This document shows, one piece after another, positions 44,676-52,857 of a stretch of DNA of 64,000 nucleotides (position 1 is the stretch's first letter; each line of letters opens with the position of its first letter). The notes below the pieces were generated by a model that worked only from the letters and a program-made list of their open reading frames with translations, did no database searches and was not told the DNA's origin. Source of the stretch: Patulibacter minatonensis DSM 18081 (GTDB lineage Bacteria; Actinomycetota; Thermoleophilia; Solirubrobacterales; Solirubrobacteraceae); the NCBI RefSeq assembly GCF_000519325.1, contig NZ_KI912613.1, positions 730,935-794,934 of the forward strand, given 5' to 3'. Position numbers and translations under genes: made by a program.

Positions 44676-45293
44676 TCAGCCCGCGGCGGGCGGCGCGAGG
44701 CCGAGGGCCTCGTCGGAGAAGCCGGCGCCCAGGAGGTCGAGCGCCCGCTCGAGGTGCGTCAGGAGCTCCCCGCCGTGGGAGACCCAGTACCGGTAGCTGG
44801 CCATCGCGGTGCCCAGCGCGGTCGACGCGATCGTCTCCGGCAGGAGGTCGTCCGGCCCGACACCCAGCCGCTCGCCGACGTGGTCCTGGACGACGCGGCA
44901 CCAGTCGGCGTAGCGGATCGCCGAGTGGGCCTGGAGCGCCGGGACGGAGGTGATGAGCTCCATCCGCGCCCGGATCGACTCGTCCCCGTCGGCCGGCCAG
45001 CTGTTGAAGGCGACGATCGCCCGGCGCACCCCGGCGAACAGCGGCTCGTCCGCCGGGGACTTCCGCAGCTCGGCCGCGAACCGCTCGAGCTCGCGGTCGA
45101 ACTCGCCCCACACGATGTCGTTCTTCGACGCGAAGTAGCGGAAGAGCGTGCGGCGGGTGACGCCGACCGCGGCGGCGATGTCGTCGACCGTCGTCTCCTC
45201 GAAGCCGTCGCGGACGAAGAGCGCGAGCGCGACGTCCTGCACCTGGTCGCGGGACGTCGACCGCGGCCGGCCGGTCGGTGCGGGACCGCTCAC
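44676..45293 (-). CDS. mftR: TetR-family mycofactocin system regulator
   Basis: The protein has 205 residues from GTG at 45293. The TetR HTH (about 12-58) reads DQVQDVALALFVRDGFEETT, VGVTRRTLFRYFASKNDIVW. The C-terminal part (DEPLFAGVRRAIVAFNSW, ITSVPALQAHSAIRYADW) matches MftR. In mycobacteria MftR represses the mft operon and is released by long-chain acyl-CoA. It is divergent from mftA across a 108-base gap holding a perfect operator-like palindrome. Confidence 0.88.
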   Translation of the reverse strand: MSGPAPTGRPRSTSRDQVQDVALALFVRDGFEETTVDDIAAAVGVTRRTLFRYFASKNDIVWGEFDRELERFAAELRKSPADEPLFAGVRRAIVAFNSWPADGDESIRARMELITSVPALQAHSAIRYADWCRVVQDHVGERLGVGPDDLLPETIASTALGTAMASYRYWVSHGGELLTHLERALDLLGAGFSDEALGLAPPAAG

Positions 45294-45324
45294 GGTGCAA
45301 CCCCCATGCAACTCGACGGATGTT

Positions 45325-45355
45325 TTGACACTGAGGGGCGAAAGTGTCCTAGGAT
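45325..45355 (+). promoter_or_regulatory. mftA promoter with embedded palindromic operator
   Basis: TTGACA (45325-45330, consensus -35) and TAGGAT (45350-45355, -10) are 19 bases apart. GACACT (45327-45332) and AGTGTC (45343-45348) form a perfect inverted repeat covering the -35 and the spacer. A TetR-type repressor bound here would block RNA polymerase; MftR is the obvious candidate. Confidence 0.7.
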
Positions 45356-45401
45356 GCGGTCCGTCACACGAGGCAACCTAGAGCAGAACGGAGCCAGGAC
45401 C

Positions 45402-45536
45402 ATGAACAACGATCCCCAGATCGAGACCGCCGAGGCCACGGAGACCGAGGTCGAGACGACCGCGACCACCGAGCTGATCGACGAGCAGCTGCTCGTCGAG
45501 GACGTGTCCATCGACGGCATGTGCGGCGTCTACTAG
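45402..45536 (+). CDS. mftA: Mycofactocin precursor peptide MftA
   Basis: The precursor has 44 residues, too short for many gene callers. It has an acidic, Thr/Glu-rich leader (VETTATTELIDEQLLVEDV) and the diagnostic core IDGMCGVY at the C-terminus. The last Val-Tyr are decarboxylated and cross-linked by MftC, then released and processed to the redox cofactor by MftE, MftD and MftF. The stop is followed 3 bases later by mftB. It is the first gene of the operon, behind a strong promoter. Confidence 0.97.
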   Translation: MNNDPQIETAEATETEVETTATTELIDEQLLVEDVSIDGMCGVY

Positions 45537-45539
45537 GCC

Positions 45540-45890
45540 ATGTCGACGCCGACCACCGCGCCCGCCCCGGCGGACGCCACCACACAGGCGGGCGCGGCGG
45601 ACTGGGCGGGTGGGCACGAATTCTCGCTCGACGCCGCCTGGACCCTGAACCCGCAGGTCGCCCTGCGCCCCGAGCGCTTCGGCGCCCTCGCCTACCACTT
45701 CGGCACGCGCCGGCTCTCGTTCCTGAAGAGCCCGCACCTGCTCACCGTCGTCGAGCGGCTCGCCGACCACCCCACCGCCCGCGCCGCGTGCCTGGACGCC
45801 GGCCTCGACGCCGCCCAGACCGCCACGTTCGGCAAGGCGCTGGCCACCCTGGCCCGCACCGACATGATCGTCCCGAGGAACCCCGCATGA
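45540..45890 (+). CDS. mftB: Mycofactocin peptide chaperone MftB
   Basis: This 116-residue RRE-type (PqqD-like) chaperone binds the MftA leader and delivers it to the radical SAM enzyme. Family features are ALRPERFGALAYHFGTRRLSF and LKSPHLLTVVERLADH. An N-terminal Ala/Pro/Thr-rich stretch of about 25 residues is extra. The stop overlaps the mftC start (ATGA), so B and C are translationally coupled. Confidence 0.95.
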   Translation: MSTPTTAPAPADATTQAGAADWAGGHEFSLDAAWTLNPQVALRPERFGALAYHFGTRRLSFLKSPHLLTVVERLADHPTARAACLDAGLDAAQTATFGKALATLARTDMIVPRNPA

Positions 45891-47365
45891 GCACCGTCCT
45901 TCCCCGCGCCGGGGTGCCCGGCCCGACCGCCGCGTCCGCGACGTCCACCCGCACGCCGATGGACGACCTGCTCGCCACGAGCGCCGCCGCCTCCGCGCAC
46001 GCCACCGGCCACGCGACCACCGCCGCCCCGACCGGCGCGCAGATGCGCCCCGTCGGCAGCCTCGTCGACGAGTTCCAGTCCGGCCTCGACGCCCCGATCT
46101 GCCTGACGTGGGAGCTCACGTACGCCTGCAACCTGGCCTGCGTCCACTGCCTCTCCTCGTCCGGCCGCCGCGACCCGCGCGAGCTCTCGACCGCCGAGTG
46201 CAAGGGCGTCATCGACGAGCTGCAGCGGATGCAGGTCTTCTACGTGAACATCGGCGGCGGCGAGCCGACGGTGCGCAAGGACTTCTGGGAGCTCGTCGAC
46301 TACGCGACCGCCCACCAGGTCGGCGTGAAGTTCTCGACCAACGGCTCGCGCATCGACGCCGCCGTCGCGGAGAAGCTCGCCGCCTCGGACTACGTCGACG
46401 TGCAGATCTCGCTCGACGGCGCGACCGCGGAGGTCAACGACTACGTCCGCGGGCCCGGCTCGTACGACACCGCCATGACGGCGATGGGCCACCTGAAGGA
46501 CGCCGGCTTCTCGGGCTTCAAGCTTTCCGTCGTCTGCACCCGCCAGAACATCGGGCAGCTCGACGAGTTCAAGGCGATCGCCGACCACTACGGCGCGCAG
46601 CTGCGCCTGACCCGCCTGCGCCCGTCGGGCCGCGGCGCGGACACGTGGGACGAGCTGCACCCGCTCCCGGAGCAGCAGAAGGAGCTCTACGACTGGCTCG
46701 TGGCGCACGGCGAGGACGTCCTCACGGGCGACTCGTTCTTCCACCTCGCCGCGTACGGCGACGCCCTGCCGGGCCTGAACCTCTGCGGCGCCGGGCGCGT
46801 CGTCTGCCTGATCGACCCGATCGGCGACGTCTACGCCTGCCCGTTCGCGATCCACGACGAGTTCCTCGCCGGCAACGTCCGCTCCGAGGGTGGGTTCCAG
46901 GGCGTGTGGCAGACGTCCGAGCTCTTCCTCGAGCTGCGCGAGCCCCAGTCCGCCGGCGCGTGCAACTCCTGCGACTTCTTCGACAAGTGCCGCGGCGGCT
47001 GCATGGCCGCGAAGTTCTTCACCGGCCTGCCGATGGACGGCCCGGACCCCGAGTGCGTGCTCGGCCACGGCGAGGAGCTCCTGAAGCAGCGCGGCGACGC
47101 GTTCATCCCGAAGCCGTCGATGGACCACTCCAAGAACCTGTCCAAGCGCCAGCGCCTGGAGAAGGCCGCCGCCGAGCGCGGCATCACGCTGCCGCCCGAG
47201 GGCCAGCCGCTGCCGGTCCGCCAGAACGGCGCGGGGATCCCGGACAAGGCGTGCGACGAGAACCCGCTCGCGGGCTTCGGCACCGCCGAGGTCGTCGACC
47301 GCGGCGCGAGCCCGTCCGTCGACCGCCTCGCCGGCCTCGGCTTCCCCAGTCGGCTCGAGGGCTGA
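45887..47365 (+). CDS. mftC: Mycofactocin radical SAM maturase MftC
   Basis: This 492-residue radical SAM/SPASM protein catalyses oxidative decarboxylation and C-C bond formation on the MftA Val-Tyr pair. The SAM cluster motif CNLACVHC has Cys at about 81, 85 and 88, followed by YVNIGGGEPTVRKDF. SPASM cluster Cys occur in NLCGAGRVVCLIDPIGDVYA and CNSCDFFDKCRGGC. An in-frame N-terminal extension of about 50 low-complexity residues and a C-terminal tail of about 90 residues make it longer than usual. A downstream ATG at residue 53 would give the standard N-terminus. Confidence 0.96.
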   Translation: MSTVLPRAGVPGPTAASATSTRTPMDDLLATSAAASAHATGHATTAAPTGAQMRPVGSLVDEFQSGLDAPICLTWELTYACNLACVHCLSSSGRRDPRELSTAECKGVIDELQRMQVFYVNIGGGEPTVRKDFWELVDYATAHQVGVKFSTNGSRIDAAVAEKLAASDYVDVQISLDGATAEVNDYVRGPGSYDTAMTAMGHLKDAGFSGFKLSVVCTRQNIGQLDEFKAIADHYGAQLRLTRLRPSGRGADTWDELHPLPEQQKELYDWLVAHGEDVLTGDSFFHLAAYGDALPGLNLCGAGRVVCLIDPIGDVYACPFAIHDEFLAGNVRSEGGFQGVWQTSELFLELREPQSAGACNSCDFFDKCRGGCMAAKFFTGLPMDGPDPECVLGHGEELLKQRGDAFIPKPSMDHSKNLSKRQRLEKAAAERGITLPPEGQPLPVRQNGAGIPDKACDENPLAGFGTAEVVDRGASPSVDRLAGLGFPSRLEG

Positions 47366-47368
47366 GCC

Positions 47369-48559
47369 GTGGCGAGCACGAAGGAGTGGTTCGAGTCGGT
47401 CGCCGAGGCCCAGCGGCGCGCGAAGAAGCGCCTGCCGGCCTCGGTCTACGGCGCCCTGATCGCGGGCGCCGAGTCCGGTGCCACCGTCGACGACAACACC
47501 GCCGCGTTCCGTGAGCTCGGCTTCTTCCCGCGCATCGCGACGGGCCTGAACCAGCCGCGCGAGCTCGGCACGACGGTCCTCGGCCAGGAGCTGTCGCTGC
47601 CGGTCCTCGTCTCCCCGACGGGCGTGCAGGCCGTGCACCCGGAGGGAGAGCTCGCCGTCGCGCGCGCCACGAAGGCCGCCGGCACGGGGATGGGCCTCAG
47701 CTCGTTCGCGTCGAAGGCCGTCGAGGACGTCGTCGAGCAGAACCCGACGACCTTCTTCCAGGTCTACTGGATGGGCGGACGCGACCGGATCGTGCAGATC
47801 CTCGACCGGGCGCGGGCCGCGGGGGCGAAGGGCATCATCCTGACGCTCGACTGGACGTTCGCGCACCGTCGCGACTGGGGCTCCCCGGAGATCCCGGAGC
47901 ACCTCGACCTGCGCGCGATGGCGAAGCTCTCGCCCGAGGTCCTCCGCCGGCCGAAGTGGCTCGCGGCGTTCCTGAAGGCGGGCGCGCTGCCGGACCTCAC
48001 GGCGCCGAACATGACCCATCCGGGCGGTGAGGCGCCGACGTTCTTCGGCGCCTACGGCGAGTGGATGATGACCGAGAAGCCCTCCTGGGACGACATCGCG
48101 TGGATGCGCGAGCAGTGGGACGGGCCGTTCCTGATCAAGGGCATCACGCACCCCGAGGACGCCCTGAACGCCATCGAGGCCGGGGCGAGCGCGATCTCCG
48201 TCTCCAACCACGGCGGCAACAACCTCGACGGCACCCCGGCGACGATCCGCGCGCTGCCGGCCATCGTCGAGGCCGTCGACGGCCGGCTCGAGGTCCTGCT
48301 CGACGGCGGCATCCGCCGGGGCTCCGACGTCGTCAAGGCGCTCGCCCTGGGCGCCGACGCCGTGCTGATCGGCCGCGCCTCCCTGTGGGGCCTGGCCGCG
48401 AACGGCGAGGCCGGCGTGAACAACGTCCTCGAGATCCTCCGCGCGGGGATCGACGAGACGCTGCTCGGGCTCGGTCTGACGTCGGTGCATCAGCTCGACG
48501 CCGACCACGTCGTCGTGCCGGACGGCTTCACCCGCCGACCGGTCCACCAGACGACCTGA
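47369..48559 (+). CDS. mftD: Mycofactocin FMN-dependent oxidoreductase MftD
   Basis: This 396-residue member of the FMN-dependent alpha-hydroxy-acid dehydrogenase family starts at GTG 3 bases after mftC. Signature regions: LPVLVSPTGVQAVHPEGELA, FQVYWMGGRD, ISVSNHGGNNLDGTPAT (catalytic His) and LLDGGIRRGSDVVKALALGA (FMN phosphate). MftD oxidises the AHDP intermediate to the dione pre-mycofactocin, creating the redox-active group. Confidence 0.95.
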   Translation: MASTKEWFESVAEAQRRAKKRLPASVYGALIAGAESGATVDDNTAAFRELGFFPRIATGLNQPRELGTTVLGQELSLPVLVSPTGVQAVHPEGELAVARATKAAGTGMGLSSFASKAVEDVVEQNPTTFFQVYWMGGRDRIVQILDRARAAGAKGIILTLDWTFAHRRDWGSPEIPEHLDLRAMAKLSPEVLRRPKWLAAFLKAGALPDLTAPNMTHPGGEAPTFFGAYGEWMMTEKPSWDDIAWMREQWDGPFLIKGITHPEDALNAIEAGASAISVSNHGGNNLDGTPATIRALPAIVEAVDGRLEVLLDGGIRRGSDVVKALALGADAVLIGRASLWGLAANGEAGVNNVLEILRAGIDETLLGLGLTSVHQLDADHVVVPDGFTRRPVHQTT

Positions 48560-48569
48560 GCGGGCCCGC

Positions 48570-49433
48570 GTGTCCGTCGACGGTCCCGAGGTGCCGGCGC
48601 GCCATGGTGCGCGCCGTCGTCGGGACGCGTCGGCGGACCGCCCCGCGGGGTCGGGCGACGTGCGCGGCGTGCCGGCCGACGGCGTCCCGCGGCCGGCCCC
48701 GGACGGCTCCGGCGGCGTCGCCGCCTCGCGGGAGCACCTCTCAACGCGGACGTGGCCCGACCTCGAGGCCGCGCGCGGGCGGACGCTCGTCGTCCCCGTC
48801 GGCGCCACGGAGCAGCACGGCCCGCACCTGCCGCTGACGGTCGACACCGACATCGCGGTGGCGGTCGCCGCCCGGCTCGCGGAGGGCCGCGACGACGTCC
48901 TCGTCGCCCCGCCCGTCCACTACGGCGCCAGCGGCGAGCACCAGGCCTTCCCCGGGACGCTCTCGATCGGCCTGGAGGTCACGGAGCTCGTCCTCGTCGA
49001 GCTCGGCCGCTCGGCGACCCACACCGTCGACCGCGTGGTGTTCCTCTCGACCCACGGCGGCAACGCGTCCGCCGTCGCCCGCGCCGCCGCCCGCCTCCGC
49101 GACGAGGGCCGCGACGCCCGCGGCTGGTCCCCCCGCTGGGGCGGCGACGCGCACGCCGGCCGCGCCGAGACGTCGCTGATGCTCGCGATCGCCCCGGACC
49201 GCGTCCGGACCGCCGACGCCCGGCCCGGGAACACCGGGGCCCTGGTCGACCTCCTGCCGGCGATGCGCGAGGGCGGCGTCGTCGCGGTCAGCGACAACGG
49301 GATCCTCGGCGACCCGACCGGCGCGACCGCCGCGGAGGGCGAGGCCCTGCTGTCCCGCGCCGCCGCCGAGCTCGGGGCGGTCCTCGACGCGTGGGTGCCG
49401 CGCGGAAGCAGGACCGCCGGGGAGGGCACGTGA
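48570..49433 (+). CDS. mftE: Mycofactocin creatininase-family peptidase MftE
   Basis: The protein has 287 residues from a GTG 10 bases after mftD. The first 55 residues are low-complexity and may not all be translated; the enzyme core starts near LSTRTWPDLEAARG. Metal-binding motifs are GATEQHGPHLPLTVDTDIA and STHGGNASAV, with DAHAGRAETSLML downstream. MftE cleaves the modified Val-Tyr from the leader. Its stop overlaps the mftF start (GTGA). Confidence 0.93.
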   Translation: MSVDGPEVPARHGARRRRDASADRPAGSGDVRGVPADGVPRPAPDGSGGVAASREHLSTRTWPDLEAARGRTLVVPVGATEQHGPHLPLTVDTDIAVAVAARLAEGRDDVLVAPPVHYGASGEHQAFPGTLSIGLEVTELVLVELGRSATHTVDRVVFLSTHGGNASAVARAAARLRDEGRDARGWSPRWGGDAHAGRAETSLMLAIAPDRVRTADARPGNTGALVDLLPAMREGGVVAVSDNGILGDPTGATAAEGEALLSRAAAELGAVLDAWVPRGSRTAGEGT

Positions 49434-51061
49434 CCTCGGCCGCGGCGCGCGACGCCGGTGGGCCGCGCGATCCCGGAGCGCCGTCGTCCACTCCGCGGGC
49501 GGCCGGCCTCGACGTCCCGGTGGCGCTCTCGGCCGGCACCCGGAGGAGCGGCGGCGGACGGGTGCTCGCCGGCGGCATGCCGCGGCGGATCCTCCGGCTC
49601 TCCGCGGCCGGCGCGACGACCCTGGACGCCCTGCTCGAGGGCTGGCCCGTCGGCCCCGCGGGCGCCGGGCTCGCGCGCAGCCTCGTCGACGCGGGCGCGC
49701 TCGACCCCGTGCCGGTCGCCGGAGCCCCCCGCCCCGCCGTCACCGTCGTGATCCCCGTCCGCGACCGCGCGGAGGAGCTCGACCGCTGCCTGACCGCCCT
49801 GGGCACCGCCGACCCGGTGGTCGTCGTCGACGACGGCTCGACCGACCCGGCCTGGCTCGCGGCGGTCGCCGGTGCGCACGGAGCGCGCCTGCTGCGCCGG
49901 GACGAGAACGGCGGTCCCGCCGCCGCCCGCAACGACGGCCTCCGCCTCGTCGAGACCCCCGTCGTCGCCTTCCTCGACAGCGACTGCGTCGTCCCGACCG
50001 GGTGGCTCGACGCCCTCGGCGGCCACTTCGCCGACCCGCTGGTGGCGGCCGTCGCGCCACGGGTGGCGTCGGCGGGAGGCGGGGACGCGGGTGGCCGGAC
50101 CGGGCCCGTCGCCGCCCACCGCGGGGCCGCCTCCGACGACGTGGACGTCGCCCACCCCCCGTCGGGACTCGAGTCGACGGGCCGTGGAGCACCGCCGAGC
50201 GCGGTCCGCACCCTGACCGGTGGCCGCCGGCCGACGCGCACCACGCTGGCGCGCTTCACCGCCGTCCGCTCGCCCCTCGACCTGGGGCCGCGGGCAGCGT
50301 CGGTCCGGCCCGGCGGCCCCGTCCCGTACGTGCCGACCGCCGCGCTGCTCGTCCGTCGCGATGCCCTCGGCGCCGGCTTCGACCCGGCCCTCCGGTTCGG
50401 GGAGGACGTCGATCTCGTCTGGCGCCTCCACGACGCGGGCCGCCGGATCCGGTACGACCCGCGGGTCGTCGTCCGCCACGCCGAGCCCGGATCGTGGCGC
50501 GCGCTCCTGCACCGCCGCTACCGGTACGGCACCTCCGCGGCCCCGCTGGCCGCGCGCCACGAGGGGCGGCTCACCCCGCTGGTGCTCCGGCCCTGGCCGA
50601 CGGCCGCGGTCGCCCTCGCCCTCGCCGGTCGACCGCGCGCAGCCGGGGTCGTGGCCCTCGCCCAGACCGTCGTGCTCGGCCGGACGGTCCGCGCCGCCGG
50701 AGGACCGGCCGCGATCGCCGTCCCCTGGGGCGGTGAGGCCCTCCTGATGACCGCCGAGGCCTCCGGGCGCGCAGCGATCCAGCTCGCCGGGCCCGCCCTG
50801 GCCGCGGGCCTCCTCCGCCGTCGCACCCGTCGCGCCGCCGCGACGCTCGTCCTCGCCGCATCCGCCCGCGGGGCCTGGCGCGCCCGCGCCCACATCGACC
50901 CGATCCGCTGGACCCTGGCCTCCGCCGCCGACGAGGCCGCGTACGGCCTGGGCGTGTGGCGCGGCGCCTGGCGCCACCGCACCTGGGCCCCGGTCCGCCC
51001 GTCGACCAGGTCGCCGGGGGACGCGGCGCGCACGGCGAGGGGTTCCCGCCGGGAACCGTAG
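49430..51061 (+). CDS. mftF: Mycofactocin glycosyltransferase MftF
   Basis: This 543-residue GT2-family glycosyltransferase has a fold from about 100: VTVVIPVRDRAEELDRCL, VVVDDGSTD, AFLDSDCVVP and, after an insertion, RFGEDVDLVWRLHDAGRRI. The N-terminal domain (to 100) is MftF-specific in position. The C-terminal part (about 380-510) has hydrophobic helices suggesting membrane contact. MftF adds beta-1,4-glucose units to pre-mycofactocin. A Gly/Ala/Ser-rich insert (about 210-255) between the DxD-like motif and the acceptor region looks longer than typical. Confidence 0.93.
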   Translation: MTSAAARDAGGPRDPGAPSSTPRAAGLDVPVALSAGTRRSGGGRVLAGGMPRRILRLSAAGATTLDALLEGWPVGPAGAGLARSLVDAGALDPVPVAGAPRPAVTVVIPVRDRAEELDRCLTALGTADPVVVVDDGSTDPAWLAAVAGAHGARLLRRDENGGPAAARNDGLRLVETPVVAFLDSDCVVPTGWLDALGGHFADPLVAAVAPRVASAGGGDAGGRTGPVAAHRGAASDDVDVAHPPSGLESTGRGAPPSAVRTLTGGRRPTRTTLARFTAVRSPLDLGPRAASVRPGGPVPYVPTAALLVRRDALGAGFDPALRFGEDVDLVWRLHDAGRRIRYDPRVVVRHAEPGSWRALLHRRYRYGTSAAPLAARHEGRLTPLVLRPWPTAAVALALAGRPRAAGVVALAQTVVLGRTVRAAGGPAAIAVPWGGEALLMTAEASGRAAIQLAGPALAAGLLRRRTRRAAATLVLAASARGAWRARAHIDPIRWTLASAADEAAYGLGVWRGAWRHRTWAPVRPSTRSPGDAARTARGSRREP

Positions 51062-51155
51062 GGTCGCTGCGGACGGGTCCCCCGAGTCGTCTGGCGACGG
51101 GGACGACGATCAGCCGGTGGCGCGGAGCCCTCCGGTCGCTGGGGCAGCCCGAGAT

Positions 51156-51277
51156 GGCGGGCGGTCGGGTGCTATTCGTCAAGCCCTGCCGCACGACGGA
51201 CCATCGGCTCTGCCACGGCGGGCGGTCAGGTGCGATTCGTCAAGCCCTGCCGCACGACGGACCATCGGCCGTACGCC
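51156..51277. repeat. Tandem repeat array B, 2 x 61 bases
   Basis: Two units start at 51156 and 51217 and share GGTCGGGTGC or GGTCAGGTGC, ATTCGTCAAGCCCTGCCGCA and GACGGACCATCGG. They lie between mftF and the convergent AbiEi-like gene. Unit length and edge sequences match array C on the far side of that gene. Confidence 0.85.
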
Positions 51278-51354
51278 ACGCATCGGTCGTGAGACGCGCG
51301 TCGACCCCCGGAACCTGCCCGTGTCGCCCCGCGAGCGCGGAACGGCCGAGTCGC

Positions 51355-52275
51355 TCACCCGCCCGGCTTCCACCCGCGGTGGATGGCGGCGCCGACGAGA
51401 TCGCGGCCGACGCGGATCGGGTCCGTCAGCACCTGCGTCCGCGTGAAGCGCATCGGCAGCCAACCGGCCGCACCGAGGTCCGCGTCCCGTCGGCGGTCCT
51501 CGGCGAACGCCGCGGCCCGTTCGTGGGCCGAGCGCCCATCCGCCTCGACCGCGATCCGCAGGTCGGGCCACACGAAGTCGATGCGGTACCGCCGCCCCGA
51601 AGCACCTGGGACCCAGTACTGCCGGGCAGGATCCGGGAGCGGAAGTGTCGCGATCACGGCCTCGAGGTCGTCCTCGAGCGGCGTCTGCCCGAGCGCCGAC
51701 TCGACCGTGAAGGGATCGACCCGCCGGACCCGACCGGCACCCGGGTGCAACGGCCGTCCCGCGACGCAGGCCGCCATCGCGCCGGCCGGGAGCAGCCCGA
51801 GGTACTCGCCCTCCCGGATCATCCTGAGCACCTGGTCGTCCGACCGCACGGCCGCCATGTCCAGCACCGTCCTCGCGGGACTCGTGATCCGCAGCCCTTG
51901 CACGACGACGACGTCGTCGGAGCGGAGGGTCGTCGACCGGTGGACCGTGACTCCCGCGACCCGGCGGCGCCCGGTTCCCGGGACCGTGACGTGGTGCGCA
52001 CCCGGTCGCCGACGCTCGAGCCGGTGGAACATCGATGCCGACCCGTGGCTCAGCACCGCTCGTGCGGGGTCGGAGGCGAGCACGGCGGCCCAACGCCATC
52101 CGGCCTCGGTGATGTGCGGACTCGGCGTGTACACCCCGCGCAGGGGGCGGAACAGGCGCGCGGTTCGGACCCGGTGGTGGGCTCCGGCGCGCGTGAACCC
52201 GCACGCCACGATCTGCGTGATCGTCGCCATCCCGCACTGCCCGGCGAAGATCGCCGCGAGGGCCCGCTCGTCCAT
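51355..52275 (-). CDS. AbiEi-type/DUF559 domain protein, orphan
   Basis: The protein has 306 residues from the ATG at 52275. The N-terminal HTH-like AbiEi domain (about 5-60) reads LAAIFAGQCGMATITQIVAC, then LFRPLRGVYT. The middle resembles AbiEi antitoxin C-terminal regions (SARTVLDMA type: ITSPARTVLDMAAV). The C-terminus is a Vsr-like DUF559 fold (IDFVWPDLRIAVEADGRSAH, FAEDRRRDADLGAAGWLPMR). No AbiEii toxin partner is adjacent. These proteins are common and uncharacterised in actinobacteria. Here it is bracketed by related tandem repeats. Confidence 0.82.
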   Translation of the reverse strand: MDERALAAIFAGQCGMATITQIVACGFTRAGAHHRVRTARLFRPLRGVYTPSPHITEAGWRWAAVLASDPARAVLSHGSASMFHRLERRRPGAHHVTVPGTGRRRVAGVTVHRSTTLRSDDVVVVQGLRITSPARTVLDMAAVRSDDQVLRMIREGEYLGLLPAGAMAACVAGRPLHPGAGRVRRVDPFTVESALGQTPLEDDLEAVIATLPLPDPARQYWVPGASGRRYRIDFVWPDLRIAVEADGRSAHERAAAFAEDRRRDADLGAAGWLPMRFTRTQVLTDPIRVGRDLVGAAIHRGWKPGG

Positions 52276-52448
52276 GACCGGATCGTGTCCGGTCCGGTGT
52301 TGTGCAGGGTGGGTCGATTGCGCCGATTCCGTGCCGATCGTCATCGGGCTCCGTGTGATCGAGGACCACTGGCCTGCCCGCCCGCATGGTGCGGTCAGGT
52401 CCGGCTCCTCTCGCATGACCTGACGATGACCATCACCCTGGCCGCACG

Positions 52449-52753
52449 TCCCGGTCGGGTGCGCTTCGTCGCGTCACGCGCGACAACGGACCATCGCCCC
52501 GCCCATGCCTCCCGGTCGGGTGCGCTTCGTCGCGTCACGCGCGACAACCGACCATCGCCCCGCCCATGCCTCCCGGTCGGGTGCGCTTCGTCGCGTCACG
52601 CGCGACAACCGACCATCGCCCCGCCCATGCCTCCCGGTCGGGTGCGCGTCGTCGCGTCACGCGCGACAACCGACCATCGCCCCGCCCATGCCTCCCGGTC
52701 GGGTGCGCGTCGTCGCGCCACACGCGACAACCGACCATCGGCCGCCATCCCTC
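52449..52753. repeat. Tandem palindromic repeat array C, 5 x 61 bases
   Basis: Five units start at 52449, 52510, 52571, 52632 and 52693. In each unit after the first, outer arms GGTCGG...CCGACC enclose inner arms GTCGCG-TCACG-CGCGAC (the last unit has lost part). The array fills half of the 582-base gap between the AbiEi-like and L,D-transpeptidase genes; the rest shows nothing clear. A frame is open through it, but 61 is not a multiple of 3, so it is not protein repeats. Confidence 0.93.
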
Positions 52754-52857
52754 GCCTGGACCTCCAAGCCACCACCCCTCCCACGCCTCGGACCCCCACC
52801 GGCCCCTCCCCGCACCTCTCACGATTGGCGCCACCCGCGACAGGGAATCGGTACCTG

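Noticed and set aside
51355-52275. Complete AbiE toxin-antitoxin pair.
   Set aside because: No nucleotidyltransferase-type AbiEii toxin gene is adjacent. The neighbours are mftF and an L,D-transpeptidase.
52449-52753. Repeat protein encoded by array C, since a long frame stays open through it.
   Set aside because: The 61-base period is not a multiple of three, so each unit is read in a different frame. The following protein has a proper signal anchor start at 52858.
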